Source of the DNA: Martensiomyces pterosporus
Taxonomy: Eukaryota > Kickxellomycota > Kickxellomycetes > Kickxellales > Kickxellaceae
NCBI GenBank assembly: GCA_025201845.1
Contig: MU603934.1
Coordinates: 228,676-292,675, forward strand
Length of the DNA: 64,000 bases
Reading direction: 5' to 3'
Part shown: positions 30,259 to 40,184 of the stretch, one piece after another
How positions within the stretch are numbered: position 1 is the first letter of the stretch
Layout: each line of letters begins with the position of its first letter
The notes under the pieces: model-generated
Databases searched by the model: none
Seen by the model: only the letters and a program-made list of their open reading frames with translations
Told to the model about the DNA's origin: nothing
Position numbers and translations under genes: made by a program

Positions 30259-31182
30259 CTAGATGTCGCGCACGATGCTCTTGACAAACTCCTGGATGTC
30301 CGCAGTGCGAGCAGCAGCGGCAGCAAGGACCTCTTCGTGGTGAGGGAACTCCTCAACAACAACCTCCTGGGCCTCTCCGCGGAGCTCAGCCTCCATAGCC
30401 TCGATTGTGTTGGGCTCGCGGCGATCGACGCACTTGTTAGTGACGAGCGACATAGCCAGGACCTCCATCCCACAGTGCTTGGCAACAACAGCCTCGGGAA
30501 CAGTGCTCATGCCAGCCAGATCGGCGCCCAGGGTCTTGAGCGCACGCAGCTCAGCGCGGGACTCGAAGCACGGGCCAAAGCACCAAGCATAAACGCCCTC
30601 GTGAACCCGGAACCCGCGCTCCTTGCGCAAGTGGTCGTTGGTGAGGAACGCCTTCGCAGCCACACGGCGCAGGCGGGGCGTGTACAGATCGGAGATGGAC
30701 GGGAAGCGGACGCCAAACTCGTCAATGTTTGGCCCGATGAGCGCGTTCTGGCCGGCAATGCCGGGGAGCGACAGGTGATCGGCGATCAGGGTGACGTCGC
30801 CCACCTCATACTTGGGGTTGATGCCTCCGGCAGCGTTGGTCACGATCAGGGTCTTGACGCCGATCAGGTGGAGCACGCGCACGGGGAACGTGGCTTGCTG
30901 CACAGAGTACCCTTCGTAGCAGTGGAACCGGCCCTGCATGCACACCACGCGCTTGCCAGAGAGTGCGCCGAAGACGAGCTGTCCCTTGTGGCCCTCCACG
31001 GTGCTCTTGACAAAGCCAGGAATGTCGTCGTACTTGACAATCGTCACATCGCCCTCAAGAGTCTCTGCAAGGCTGCTGAGCCCGCTGCCGCAGATAATGC
31101 CCACTTCGGGGACGAACCCGCCAATCTTGCTCTTCACATAGTCGGCAGAGGTACCGTAGGTTTCGTAGGGAATCTGGCTCAT
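30259..31182 (-). CDS. PNP1: Purine nucleoside phosphorylase
   Basis: Trimeric-type PNP that splits inosine and guanosine with phosphate in purine salvage. It has 307 residues in one exon, ATG at 31182. Motifs in order: VGIICGSGLSSLAE (phosphate loop), GRFHCYEGYS, TNAAGGINPKYEVGD, GPCFESRAE (the purine-site Glu is kept), GADLAGMSTVPE, and MSLVTNKCV with the base-binding Asn. The usual AGPSFET block is altered to FGPCFESRAE, and the start of that block reads VYAWCF. The C-terminus carries a Glu/Ala-rich extension after residue 255. Length is slightly above the typical 285-300. Confidence 0.95.
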   Translation of the reverse strand: MSQIPYETYGTSADYVKSKIGGFVPEVGIICGSGLSSLAETLEGDVTIVKYDDIPGFVKSTVEGHKGQLVFGALSGKRVVCMQGRFHCYEGYSVQQATFPVRVLHLIGVKTLIVTNAAGGINPKYEVGDVTLIADHLSLPGIAGQNALIGPNIDEFGVRFPSISDLYTPRLRRVAAKAFLTNDHLRKERGFRVHEGVYAWCFGPCFESRAELRALKTLGADLAGMSTVPEAVVAKHCGMEVLAMSLVTNKCVDRREPNTIEAMEAELRGEAQEVVVEEFPHHEEVLAAAAARTADIQEFVKSIVRDI

Positions 31183-31518
31183 TGTATACCGTCTCTACGT
31201 AGGCAAACAAAGACAGGACAGACAAGTAGTAAAAGTGCGCTGGGGTCCAGAGTGCTGAGAAGAAAGGAGCAAAAGAGCAAAGCGACAACTGGCTGGGGGA
31301 ACTGCGAGCAGGCGCCTTTTGTGGAAGGCTCCAAGCGAAAAAAAAAAGTGCCCCCTTATCCAGCAGCTGCGACCGTAGAGGCCCTTTCCCATCCTATTTC
31401 CCCGCACTTGCCGCGGTCACACTACCCCACACCTTGCATGAGCCCGAGTCTACAGCCCAGCCTCTAGCCGCTGGCAGCCCGCTGGCCACTAGGCGCTCGA
31501 TTCACGGAGCATATGCAT

Positions 31519-34500
31519 CTATGTCTGCTCGCGCCGGGTGAGGCTCAGTCGGCGCTTGAGTGCCGTGGCAATTGACCCAGTGCGTCCAGTACTGGTTGAC
31601 CAGCTACTGGTTCTGGCGCTGGCCTCGGTTGGCGGCCGATTGGCCGAGGCGTCTGACGAGAGCCCAACCGCAAAGCCCAGCTGGGATCGGCGTCTGTGTT
31701 TCTTCCCATGCCCATCCCTGTGTCCTTCTACAGTGTCCGAGTTGCTGTTTTCACCAGAGGAGGACGGGGAGGAGGAAGAAGGGGAAGAGGAGGGGGCCGG
31801 CACCTCCACCACAGACCCGTCCGCGAGGGCAGCAGGAACAGGCAGTTGTGCGGCAAACGAAAAGGCACAGCCAGGCAGCTCCTGGTGGCCGCCGATGCCA
31901 AGCATGGTGTGTATTGCTGGTCTAAAGTCAGATGACAGCATTGTGCTCGGGTCTGGGTCAGCTGCAAAGCTGACACGCATCGGATCCAGCATAGATGCCC
32001 CCGGTGCTTGGTCGTCCTCAGTGATAGCTGAGCTGCGCTGAATCGACAATGCGTGCACAGCGCCTTCCGCATCGACAAACTCGTCTGCGCTCTCCTCGCT
32101 ACTGTTTTCAGCGTCGAGATACCCAAGCGAGCTTGCAGCCGTTCTATGTGATGGCAGTACTCCAATGCCAGCAAACCTCTCCGTGTGCAAACCCAGGTTC
32201 TCATCGTTGTGCTTGCCGGGCGAGCAGTGCGTTTCGGGCTTTGATCTGTAGGCGCTATTGTCGTCTGCGAGGAGCGTCACTTGGGGGCGAATAAGCGAAC
32301 AGTGGTTGATGGTGGTGTCGGACAGTTGCTCGGATGGCAAACAGCCCTCGCTGGCTAGCAGCTCTGTGAGATCATCTGCTGCGTCGTGTAGCGCAGCCAC
32401 AGTCTGTGGATCCAGCCTGTTGTGGCGAAGATCAATAAGGCACAGCGAGACATTTCTCGCAGACAGACCATCGCTTTTCTCGGCGAGCCGAGATGCTTGA
32501 CGGTAAGGATGGGCCCTTATGGCGGATAGAAAGGCGCGAATGCCACTTGTGCTTTCTTCGTCCTCGGTTGGCTGGCGTGGCTCCAGCCCTGACCCAATTG
32601 CGTCCTCACTTTGCTGTGCTGGTGCCTGGGCGTGCAGGGAGCCGCGGATACTGTTGTTTGCCAAGTGCAGCTCGCGGAGGCGCGACTGCGGGTGTCGAAT
32701 GAGCTTGGCCAGCTCGCCTAGGCCTCTGGCAGATATCTCGTTGTCGCTCAGATCAACAATTTGCAAGTGCGCTTCAGGTCCCGCATGTCTGCCCAGTTTT
32801 GTATGCCCCCTGTTCTGCATGCGTGGGCGAGAAGCGGCAGCAGCAGCGGCGGCTGGTGTCTGGCCGATGGTGGCAGGATTGCCGTCATTCAAGCTGTAGT
32901 GCTGGAACGGTCGGGCACTTGGGTCCAGGCTCTCAGCTGTCGTCTGCGTCGCTGACATGTACTGGCCGCTGCCAGGCAGCGAGAACAGCAGCTGCCCTTC
33001 AACAAGCTGGCTTTCAGCAGGCGCCGACATTGAAAACACGGAATCCATGTCCTCTCGTGACCCTGGGGCATGAGAAAGGCGCACGTCTCGAGAGTAAGGT
33101 CTGGCTGCCAAAGTGCCAGAGCCGACAGCGATTGGAATAGGCCTGCCTCGTGGCTCCTGCTGAAGACTGGTGTCAGCAGCACCCATGTCGACTTGGCGAG
33201 CATGGTATATAGATAATGGCAGGTCGTCGCTAAAGCTAGAGCTGTGAGTAGCAGCAGCCCTGCGGCCAGCAGCACCAGCCAGTTGCGCAGGAGGTCCCAA
33301 AGGCGGCGAACCGGCGAGATCAGGAAACCGCATCTCAGGCCGCCTTACAGGTGCAGGTGGACTATGTGCCACAGCAGGCTGAGTCTGGGAGACTCCCGAG
33401 TTTGCCCCGGATGACCATCGGCGGCACAGCGCCTTGGCCAGCATCTTGACACCCTTGGTTTTCACCGCATTGCTGGCCAAGCGCAGCTCGACAAGCCTGG
33501 GCACGCCCGAAGACAATGCTCTGGATAAAAGGTCGATACCGCGGTCGCCGATCCTGTTGTTGCTGAGGTCAACTCGCTCCAACACAGCGCTAACCTCTAC
33601 TGCCCGCGCCAAATGCTCCATTCCTTGGTCGCGAATGTCGTTTCCTGGAAGTCGCAGGACGGAGATGGTACACACCGGATCTTTGAGGAACTTGGCGAGA
33701 AGGACCGCGCCAGCACTCTCGATCTTGCTCCCCTCCAAGTCCAATGAGGTGATATTTGGAAGCACAGGCAGCACACTGGTATGACCAAAGTATGTGTTTC
33801 TGCTGTTTGAGATGGGTGGTGCGGGAGGCACTGGCCCGGCAGCGAGCGACCCTAGAAGAGACCCTGCTGGCGGCGAGAAGTCGCTGTACTGGGCAAACGA
33901 GTAGATGGGGCGGGTATTCTGTGCATCTTCCCCCTGCTTCAATGCAGCAGACTGGCCAGCAGCGCCGGGGTTTGCCAGAGGGGCAGCAGCAGCAATGATC
34001 CCATCAAGGAGGGCCTGCCAGGCATGCCCGGGGGCATAGTATACCGCATGCACAGTGGTGATAGCTGGGTTGAACCGGACAACGTCTTTGAGCTGCGTCG
34101 CAGTGATAGTGTCCTCAGTGTTGCCGGATAAAACCAGGCGGGACATTTGCTGCAAGTCCTTTTCGCGGTCCAGCTGCAGCGACTGTATCCTGCTTTCCAA
34201 GCCCATCAGGTATCCCTCCAGCGCAGATGCGAAGCCCCTCAGCGGGGCGGCTGGGCACTCTTTCAGGTGCGACTCCAGTCTTTGGCGCTCAAACACAGCG
34301 CAGCATCCCGAGTTCGGCAGGGCGCTGAGCAGGCTCCTATTGGGACATGCGATGGGCTCCAAATGACAGGTGCCTTTGTGTGCTTTGGCCTGGTGCGCCA
34401 GAAGCACAGCTCCGCAGTGCGGGCATTCGACCTTGCGCAGTGGGCAGCCGTCGCAACAATGCGCCTCCATCAACGGCTGGCTGAAAAACTTTCCTCGGCA

Positions 34501-35604
34501 GCCCAGTTTGCAAGGCACAAGTCTATACGGGCAGTTCTGGCGGTGCGCTGGCAGGTCGTGCCTGGGAGCAACCTCTGGGCAGCCCTCGTACAGTGGGTGT
34601 GTGCCGCAGGCGACAAGCCAAAACGCGCAGTCGCGTCTCAGGTGCGGGATGAGTGACCTGCGAGGGCCCGACCAAGAGCACCTGCTTTCAACGCACCTAC
34701 ACTCCAAGCCATCCAAGGCCTGGCACAGATCGCGCAGCGGGGATGCAATGTCCCGCAGAGTTGCTGTGGTGCGGCACAAGGGGCACGATGAATGCAGACC
34801 CAAGGCTCGCTTTATGCATCGACGGCAGAATACGTGGTCGCATGGCCTCAGGACGCATGGATCAATAAAGACATCGCAGCAGATTGGACAGCAGTGCTCC
34901 TCGCTGTTGATATCTACATACGGTATGTCGACTATCTTTGTTGGATCTGGCGCCACTGAGTGTTTTGCATGATGGCGGTGATCACCAGGCAGCAGCTCTT
35001 GGCTTTGCCTTGGCCTGCGTCTATGTGTCAGCGCCGAATGGCGTCGCTCAGCCGGGGCGGGCAGCCAGTGAGCGGAGTTTGGTGGTTCCTGTAAATATTG
35101 AGGCTGTGGTGGCACTTCCACGGGACCTGCTGCTGCCTACAACGACACGAAAAGGGCGTAGATTAGCACCAGTCAGGCTGCGGAATGCCCAATGTTTTGC
35201 TCTTGGCAGCCGCGAATTGCACGAACCAAGACAGCCAATGGCTTAGTGTCATCGGGGCGCGCCTGGCATTGGTGGCGCCCGAAAAAGGGACAAGTGATCT
35301 GTTGACGAGCTGTACATACCATCGTGCGACGATAGGCAGGGTTTCCTTGCATGGGTGATGCTGGTTGAATTGCAGAGGCGAGCGGGCGGTGGGCTAGATC
35401 ATCTGAAAATGTGTATGTCCGAGGCAGCTGCTGGCGCTGCAGATTGAGTGGTGCGCCTGCGGGGATGGAGCCCGCACTGTGGGCTGCTGTGCCATTAGCC
35501 GAGTGGGGATCAGCAGAAGGCGCAGAGCTGTCCCTCCACAATTGCCTCATCGTCTGTGCGCGTGCCCCTCTTGAACGTGGTGCTGGCTGAGGGCTGCTGC
35601 TCAT
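31519..35604 (-). CDS. RING / TRAF-type zinc finger / leucine-rich-repeat protein
   Basis: Probable E3 ubiquitin ligase of 1300 residues. Two exons, 35604-35320 and 35136-31519, are joined in phase 0 (...YRRTM|AAAGPVEV). The intron (gtatgt...gttgtag, 183 nt) has a tgctaat branch site. The start at 35604 (MSSSPQPAPRSRG) is the first ATG close to the conserved reading. A C3HC4 RING lies at about 177-216 (CPIC, CDHVFCRRC, CPLC). TRAF-like Cys/His fingers run to about 390, followed by a short coiled coil. RNase-inhibitor-type LRRs come next at 556-666 (SLDLEGSKIESAG, LERVDLSNNRIGDRG, LVELRLASNAVKTKG). Two further LRR groups are separated by long Ser/Pro/Ala-rich disordered stretches. The C-terminus is low-complexity (acidic and Ser-rich). 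RING plus TRAF fingers plus LRRs is not a standard fungal architecture. The substrate is unknown. Confidence 0.85.
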
Positions 35605-36764
35605 CTGGAAATGCGGTGCGTGTGCCAGTACAGCGAGTGTGCTCCAGCGAGTGTGCTCCAGCAAGTGTGCGTGCAGTGCAATAGAATAAAGCGATGCAAC
35701 CTCAAGAAGAGAGCAAAGAAAAGAGGCGGCTATCTTGAGCGCTTTGAATAAAGGAGGGAAAATAGCGAGAGGAGCGATGGCAAGACAAGCCAGTAACTCT
35801 AGAATAGTAAACGACGTGTCCAGGAGCAAGTGGACGAGGCAGAGAAGAAAGGCGAAAAAGCAATGGCAGAAATGGGCAACGCCAGTGGCGGCGGCGGATT
35901 ATTATGACCTGTGCGTGAATAGAGGAAAAGGAAGCGGCTGCAAAGCAGTCTAGGCAGGGCCATATTATTCTCTGGCTGCCTTTCCAAAAACTCACGGCGA
36001 CTACGGCTGCCTCCGCACCAGTCGCCCTCGGGCGTGAATGTGCGGATGCGAACAATGTGGTGTCTGCTGCTATGCACCCAGATGCCCAGCCAAGGCAAAT
36101 TACTACGATCCGCAACTGCCATTGTTGCTGGGCGGGCACAGTGGCTGTATAATCGAAGCTGGGGAAGGATTCTTGTTCTGCGCAACCGCGTCTTGCGCGG
36201 TGGCTAGCAGGGATGGAAAATGTATGTTCAGCAATCGAGGCACTCGGGCGCCCAGCCCCCAGTGCCAGCACCGCCTTTTAACACCAAAATCGACGCGGGG
36301 TGCTTTTTCAGCGAGTCCCCACATCTCCATGCCAGTGCTGCTGCTCCCTGCCACTGCCGAGGTCGGTAGCTCCCAGAAGTGCATTGTGTGTGCTGCTGTG
36401 CCGGCGCTTCCCACAGCGCTCGCTTGCTTGCTTGCATGCAAGCGCCTCTGGGAGACAAGCGGGGTTCCTGCTGGGAGCACACGTGCTTTTGCTGGGGGCG
36501 GACCGCGGCTGGGCGAGCCGAGCCACAGCGACCCACTCCAGATCAAGCTGCGGTGTTTACATTTGCAGAGACAGCCAAGCAGAGCCTGCCAGGTGCAAAC
36601 ACGGGCAAGTCAGCTGTCAAAACCACTGCCCCTAGTCCTCGCGCTATATATAATCTTTGGCTGCCTTGTTTGTTGTTGCTATTTACTTCTCTCCTCTCCT
36701 TTCTTGTTTGCAATCTTGCCTTTGCTACACTTCTGCACTCTACCCAATCGCACACTCCCTCACA
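35605..36764. other. Divergent intergenic region RING-LRR/TPM1
   Basis: A 1.16 kb stretch between divergent start codons. Frames on both strands (36038-36781 plus, 36103-36546 minus) overlap each other and lack domains. I take them as chance. The TPM1 side holds a strong TATA box and a pyrimidine-rich leader. Confidence 0.5.
36645..36653 (+). promoter_or_regulatory. TATA box of the tropomyosin gene
   Basis: TATATATAA lies 112 bp upstream of the tropomyosin ATG and is followed by a CT-rich tract. This is the clearest core promoter element in the window and fits a highly expressed cytoskeletal gene. Confidence 0.6.
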
Positions 36765-37628
36765 ATGGACAAGCTTCGTGAAGTAAGTACAGATTGGCAA
36801 GCTGCCTCCCCCTTTTTGCGCCTTGCGCCCTGCAGCAACCTGCTGTTTGGTGTGGAGACGTGGTACTGTCGTGCTGTTTGCTGCTACTTGTGAATCGACG
36901 AGATGGCCTCTCAATCTGAGGGGAAATTTAGCCAAGGGACAGTGGATGCGGTGTGCGGCAAAAGTGCAGCGCTAATCTTCATTTGCAAGCCTCCTTTCGC
37001 GCTGTAACAATTCGAGTAGAAGATTAACAAACTTCGCGGCGAGGCCGATGCCGCCAACGAGCGCGCCGACGCTGCTGAGCAGGCCCTGAAGCAGCTTACC
37101 GAGCAGCAGACTGAGCGCGAGCAGGAGTTCATTTCTCTGCAGAACCGCATTGCTCTCCTCGAGGAGGAGGCTGAGCGGAGGGATAGCCAGCTTGACGAGG
37201 CCAAGCAGATCCAGAAGGACAGCGAGGCCTCGCTTAACCACGGCGACGTCCTCTCGAAGAAGGTCGATGCCTTGGAGGAGAAGCTCGAGGAGACTGAGGC
37301 TCAGCTCCGTGAGGCTCTTGAGAAGTAAGTTGATGAGGATGATGTGCAGCTGCGGCTGCTGCGCCGCTCTGGATGAACGATCGTGTGGTGTAGCATGTAT
37401 GTAAAAGAACCACAGGCTGACCACACCACCACCCCCGCTCTTGCATTTCCTGTTTTTCGGTGTAGCGTGCGCAACCTTGATCTTGCCAACGAGAACCTCC
37501 AGCGCAGGATCACTCAGAACGAGAAGGACCAGGAGGAGGCCGAGAGGAAGTACGAGGAGCTGAACGACAAGTACCTCTCCGTCAAGGCCGAGCTCGAGGA
37601 GACCATCAAGACCCTCGAGGACATCTAA
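36765..37628 (+). CDS. TPM1: Tropomyosin
   Basis: Actin-cable-stabilising coiled-coil protein. Three exons, 36765-36782, 37020-37324 and 37466-37628, give exactly 161 residues, the length of fission yeast Cdc8 and of yeast Tpm2. The first exon encodes only MDKLRE. Introns are 237 and 141 nt with gtaagt donors. The whole protein is a continuous heptad coiled coil, from MDKLREKINKLRGEADAANE through LEEKLEETEAQLREALE to the end at ELEETIKTLEDI. The MDKL start is the usual fungal form. A TATATATAA box lies 112 bp upstream. Confidence 0.95.
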
Positions 37629-38024
37629 GCCCACTCCCCCATTCTCTATCTTTTCGCACTATATCTTTCAATTCCAAGCATTTTGCGCTTGCCCTTTATC
37701 CAGTAAAGCATCCCAAAGCCCTGAGCAATGTCCTTGCGCTGTGCCCGGCAGCAATGCGTGGAGTCGTCTGGGCGCATCTGCGCGCTGCTGCTCCGCCAGA
37801 AAGCCGCGGGCTGGTGAAAACAGGGTGGCGGTGCATCCGAGGACGTGGTGGGTTGAGGCACACGTGGCCCTGCCCCTAAATGCAGCTGCCGAGTTCACGC
37901 TGGTAAACTGCTGAAGGCAAAAAGGAGGAGCACGCAAGCTTCTTGCCCGGAGAAGCGCAGGGGACTCTGTTGGCTCGTTACCACTCTATCAGCATACGCG
38001 GTAGACGCACACATATTGGCAGAC

Positions 38025-38735
38025 ATGGCATCGCTTGCAAACACAAATATTGGCGAGCTGGAGACATTGCGCGGGCAGCTGCAGCAGCTGCAAGAATCGT
38101 TCAGCACAGTCATCGAGGAGACAAGGCCGACTCCCGACAACCCAAACATCGCCCCATGGCCAGTGCTGCTCAGCAAATTCAACATCCTCGCTGCTCGCTA
38201 CGCAACGCTGAGCCAGGCAGTCAACAGAGCGCACGCATCGCTTCTCAAGCAGACAGTCGTGGCGCCGCAGCGGCAGCTTCAGAGCGATCACGAGCAGCAG
38301 ATTCTCTCGGTGCTCTTGCGCACAAAGCTGGCACCGGAGATTGAAAGAGAAGAAGAGGCTATCAGGGCACAGATTGATGCCGAGGCTCAGCGCGATCGCC
38401 AGCAGTACCAGGCTACTTCGTTCAGTGGTGGTGTGGGTAGCACGGATGATGCCAAGTACTGGCAGTCCAAGACGGAGGTGCACGACTCGCTGGCGCTGAC
38501 TGCACAGCTCGCGTTTCAAGAGCTGCGGAAGAAACACGCAGACGCAGTGGGGGCCATACTGAAAGAGAAAATCGCCAGTGCTGGGGCCTCTGGACTGCAA
38601 GCAGTATTGGGATCAGAGTCGGAGGCGGCAGATGCAGGCGAAGAGCCAGAGGGAGCGCCAGCCTCGGAGCAAAAGACCCCGCCTGTTGCACTCGAGGACA
38701 TTCTTGCATTTGTTTCGTCAGGCACAAAAATTTAG
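38025..38735 (+). CDS. MED8: Mediator complex subunit 8
   Basis: Head-module subunit of the Mediator coactivator of RNA polymerase II. It has 236 residues in one exon. The first ATG is 38025 (MASLANTNIGELETLRGQLQ); an upstream in-frame reading begins at TTG. Residues 10-70 match the Med8 N-terminal pattern: a helix LRGQLQQLQESFSTV, a loop containing IAPWPVLLSKFNIL, then LAARYATLSQAV. A charged helical middle follows, then an Ala/Glu/Pro-rich tail ending ALEDILAFVSSGTKI. The family is poorly conserved, so identification rests on the N-terminal block. The 396 bp before it show no feature. Confidence 0.83.
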   Translation: MASLANTNIGELETLRGQLQQLQESFSTVIEETRPTPDNPNIAPWPVLLSKFNILAARYATLSQAVNRAHASLLKQTVVAPQRQLQSDHEQQILSVLLRTKLAPEIEREEEAIRAQIDAEAQRDRQQYQATSFSGGVGSTDDAKYWQSKTEVHDSLALTAQLAFQELRKKHADAVGAILKEKIASAGASGLQAVLGSESEAADAGEEPEGAPASEQKTPPVALEDILAFVSSGTKI

Positions 38736-40184
38736 CTGGCTTCTGCTTGTTGACCTGCAGTCTTGTTGCTGCTGCTGCTAGCACCGCGTGTATTTGCTGA
38801 GTGCCGTAGTGTTTGTTGAAAGAGCGCCAGGATCATCCATGGGCGGATGTCGCTGTACTGCTGGCGTGCACATTGCAGGCGGCAGCGGCAGGGGCTATAT
38901 ATAGACCTGGGTGTGGGACGACTTTGGCGGTGTTAAGCCAAATTCTGGCACTGGGGGAATCGGCCACCACCGCTGGCTGGCTGCGCTCACTCAGTGCCAT
39001 GCACAGCCCGCCCTCGCCCTCTCCACCTTTCCAGTCATATGAAACACGAGGCCAGAATATGAAAAAACCACCCGAGCTCATCAAGCGCTTCGCTCGGAGG
39101 CACAATGGCCACAGCTGTCCAGCGTGGCCCCCGCTTGCAGGCAGAGGGCAAGGCGAGGCAGCAGGCATGGCCTGGCTTGCAGGCTCTGCAGGCAAGCAGG
39201 CAGGGCGTGGCCAGAATCGCGCTGATCCAGCAGCACCTTGCCTCCCCTTGTCCCGGAATAGGTGCGGCTAGCCACAGCCATTTTTCGCCGTCTGTGGAAC
39301 AAAAGGCCTTGCAGATGGGGCGCTGAGCAGGCAGGCAATCCAAAAACGAACGAGGGTGCAGCAGCAGCAGCAGCTTTTCTTTCTCTCTGCACTTAATTAC
39401 CATTGCTAATTCTACCTGCTACTAAGCACCTCCATTATACTCCCTCGTGGCCACAACGACGACAACGACGACAACGACGGCCCGGACACAGAAACCATCG
39501 CTCGTCGCCTTGTTCATTCAGTCTTTGCGCCAAAGGTTAGTGCACTTGCGAGGTCAGGTCCTCTCTCTGCCACACACACTTCTTACCCAGGCAGCCCCGC
39601 CAAGCACTTGTCCCTCCATCCATGTCTTGTGGTGGCTCCTGACTTCTCCTGGGGCAGCCACCCCCGCACCCACACCGCTCCTTGCTGTGTTGGCTGGGTG
39701 ATCCACCCGCCTAGTATGCAATTGCTTGGCCTTGAGCTAGGGCACCCGCACCGATGCTTTGCAGCTGGCGCCATTGCTCAGGCGCACGCCACTCTGCTGT
39801 CGTTAGCTCCTGCGGCGAGCATGGCCTCTCTCCACGCCGCTGCTTTCTTTGCTAGACTCGCCGGTGTGATCGCACTATTTAGTCACCAGCGGCAGCAGCT
39901 GGAAGCCACACAAACGCAGCAGCAAACAGCCCTCGCCCGAGCTGCTGCCAGCCCTTCCTCATCCTCATCCTCATCCTCGTTTGCTTCTCATTTATTCAAC
40001 CGCTCTACTTCTGCACCCACACGCGCCGCATCCGCAAACACAGCACTCCAACCCTCCGTCTGTTATTTATCCGGCACTGGCAGGCAAGCTTGCTGACGTA
40101 TCCACATGCTATTTGCTATTCTAGCTCTCTCCAGACACACAAAATAGCGGTGAGCACGTACAAACTGGCAGCTAGGTAAAGACA
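38736..40184. other. 1.45 kb upstream region of the DIP2-like gene
   Basis: No convincing gene. The frame 39608-40096 is a Ser/Ala/Gln-rich reading without a domain. The last 700 bp are CT-rich and may be a long leader, possibly with an untranslated-region intron: a gttagtg donor-like site lies near 39535 and a ttctag acceptor-like site near 40125. That intron is speculative. Confidence 0.4.
39453..39479. repeat. Three tandem ACAACGACG nonamers
   Basis: A perfect threefold repeat of a nine-base unit in the non-coding region upstream of the DIP2-like gene. This is a short microsatellite with no assigned role. Confidence 0.8.

Noticed and set aside
36038..36781. 247-codon frame upstream of tropomyosin
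   Set aside because: It runs across the TATA box and the tropomyosin start, has no domain, and overlaps antisense frames of similar length.
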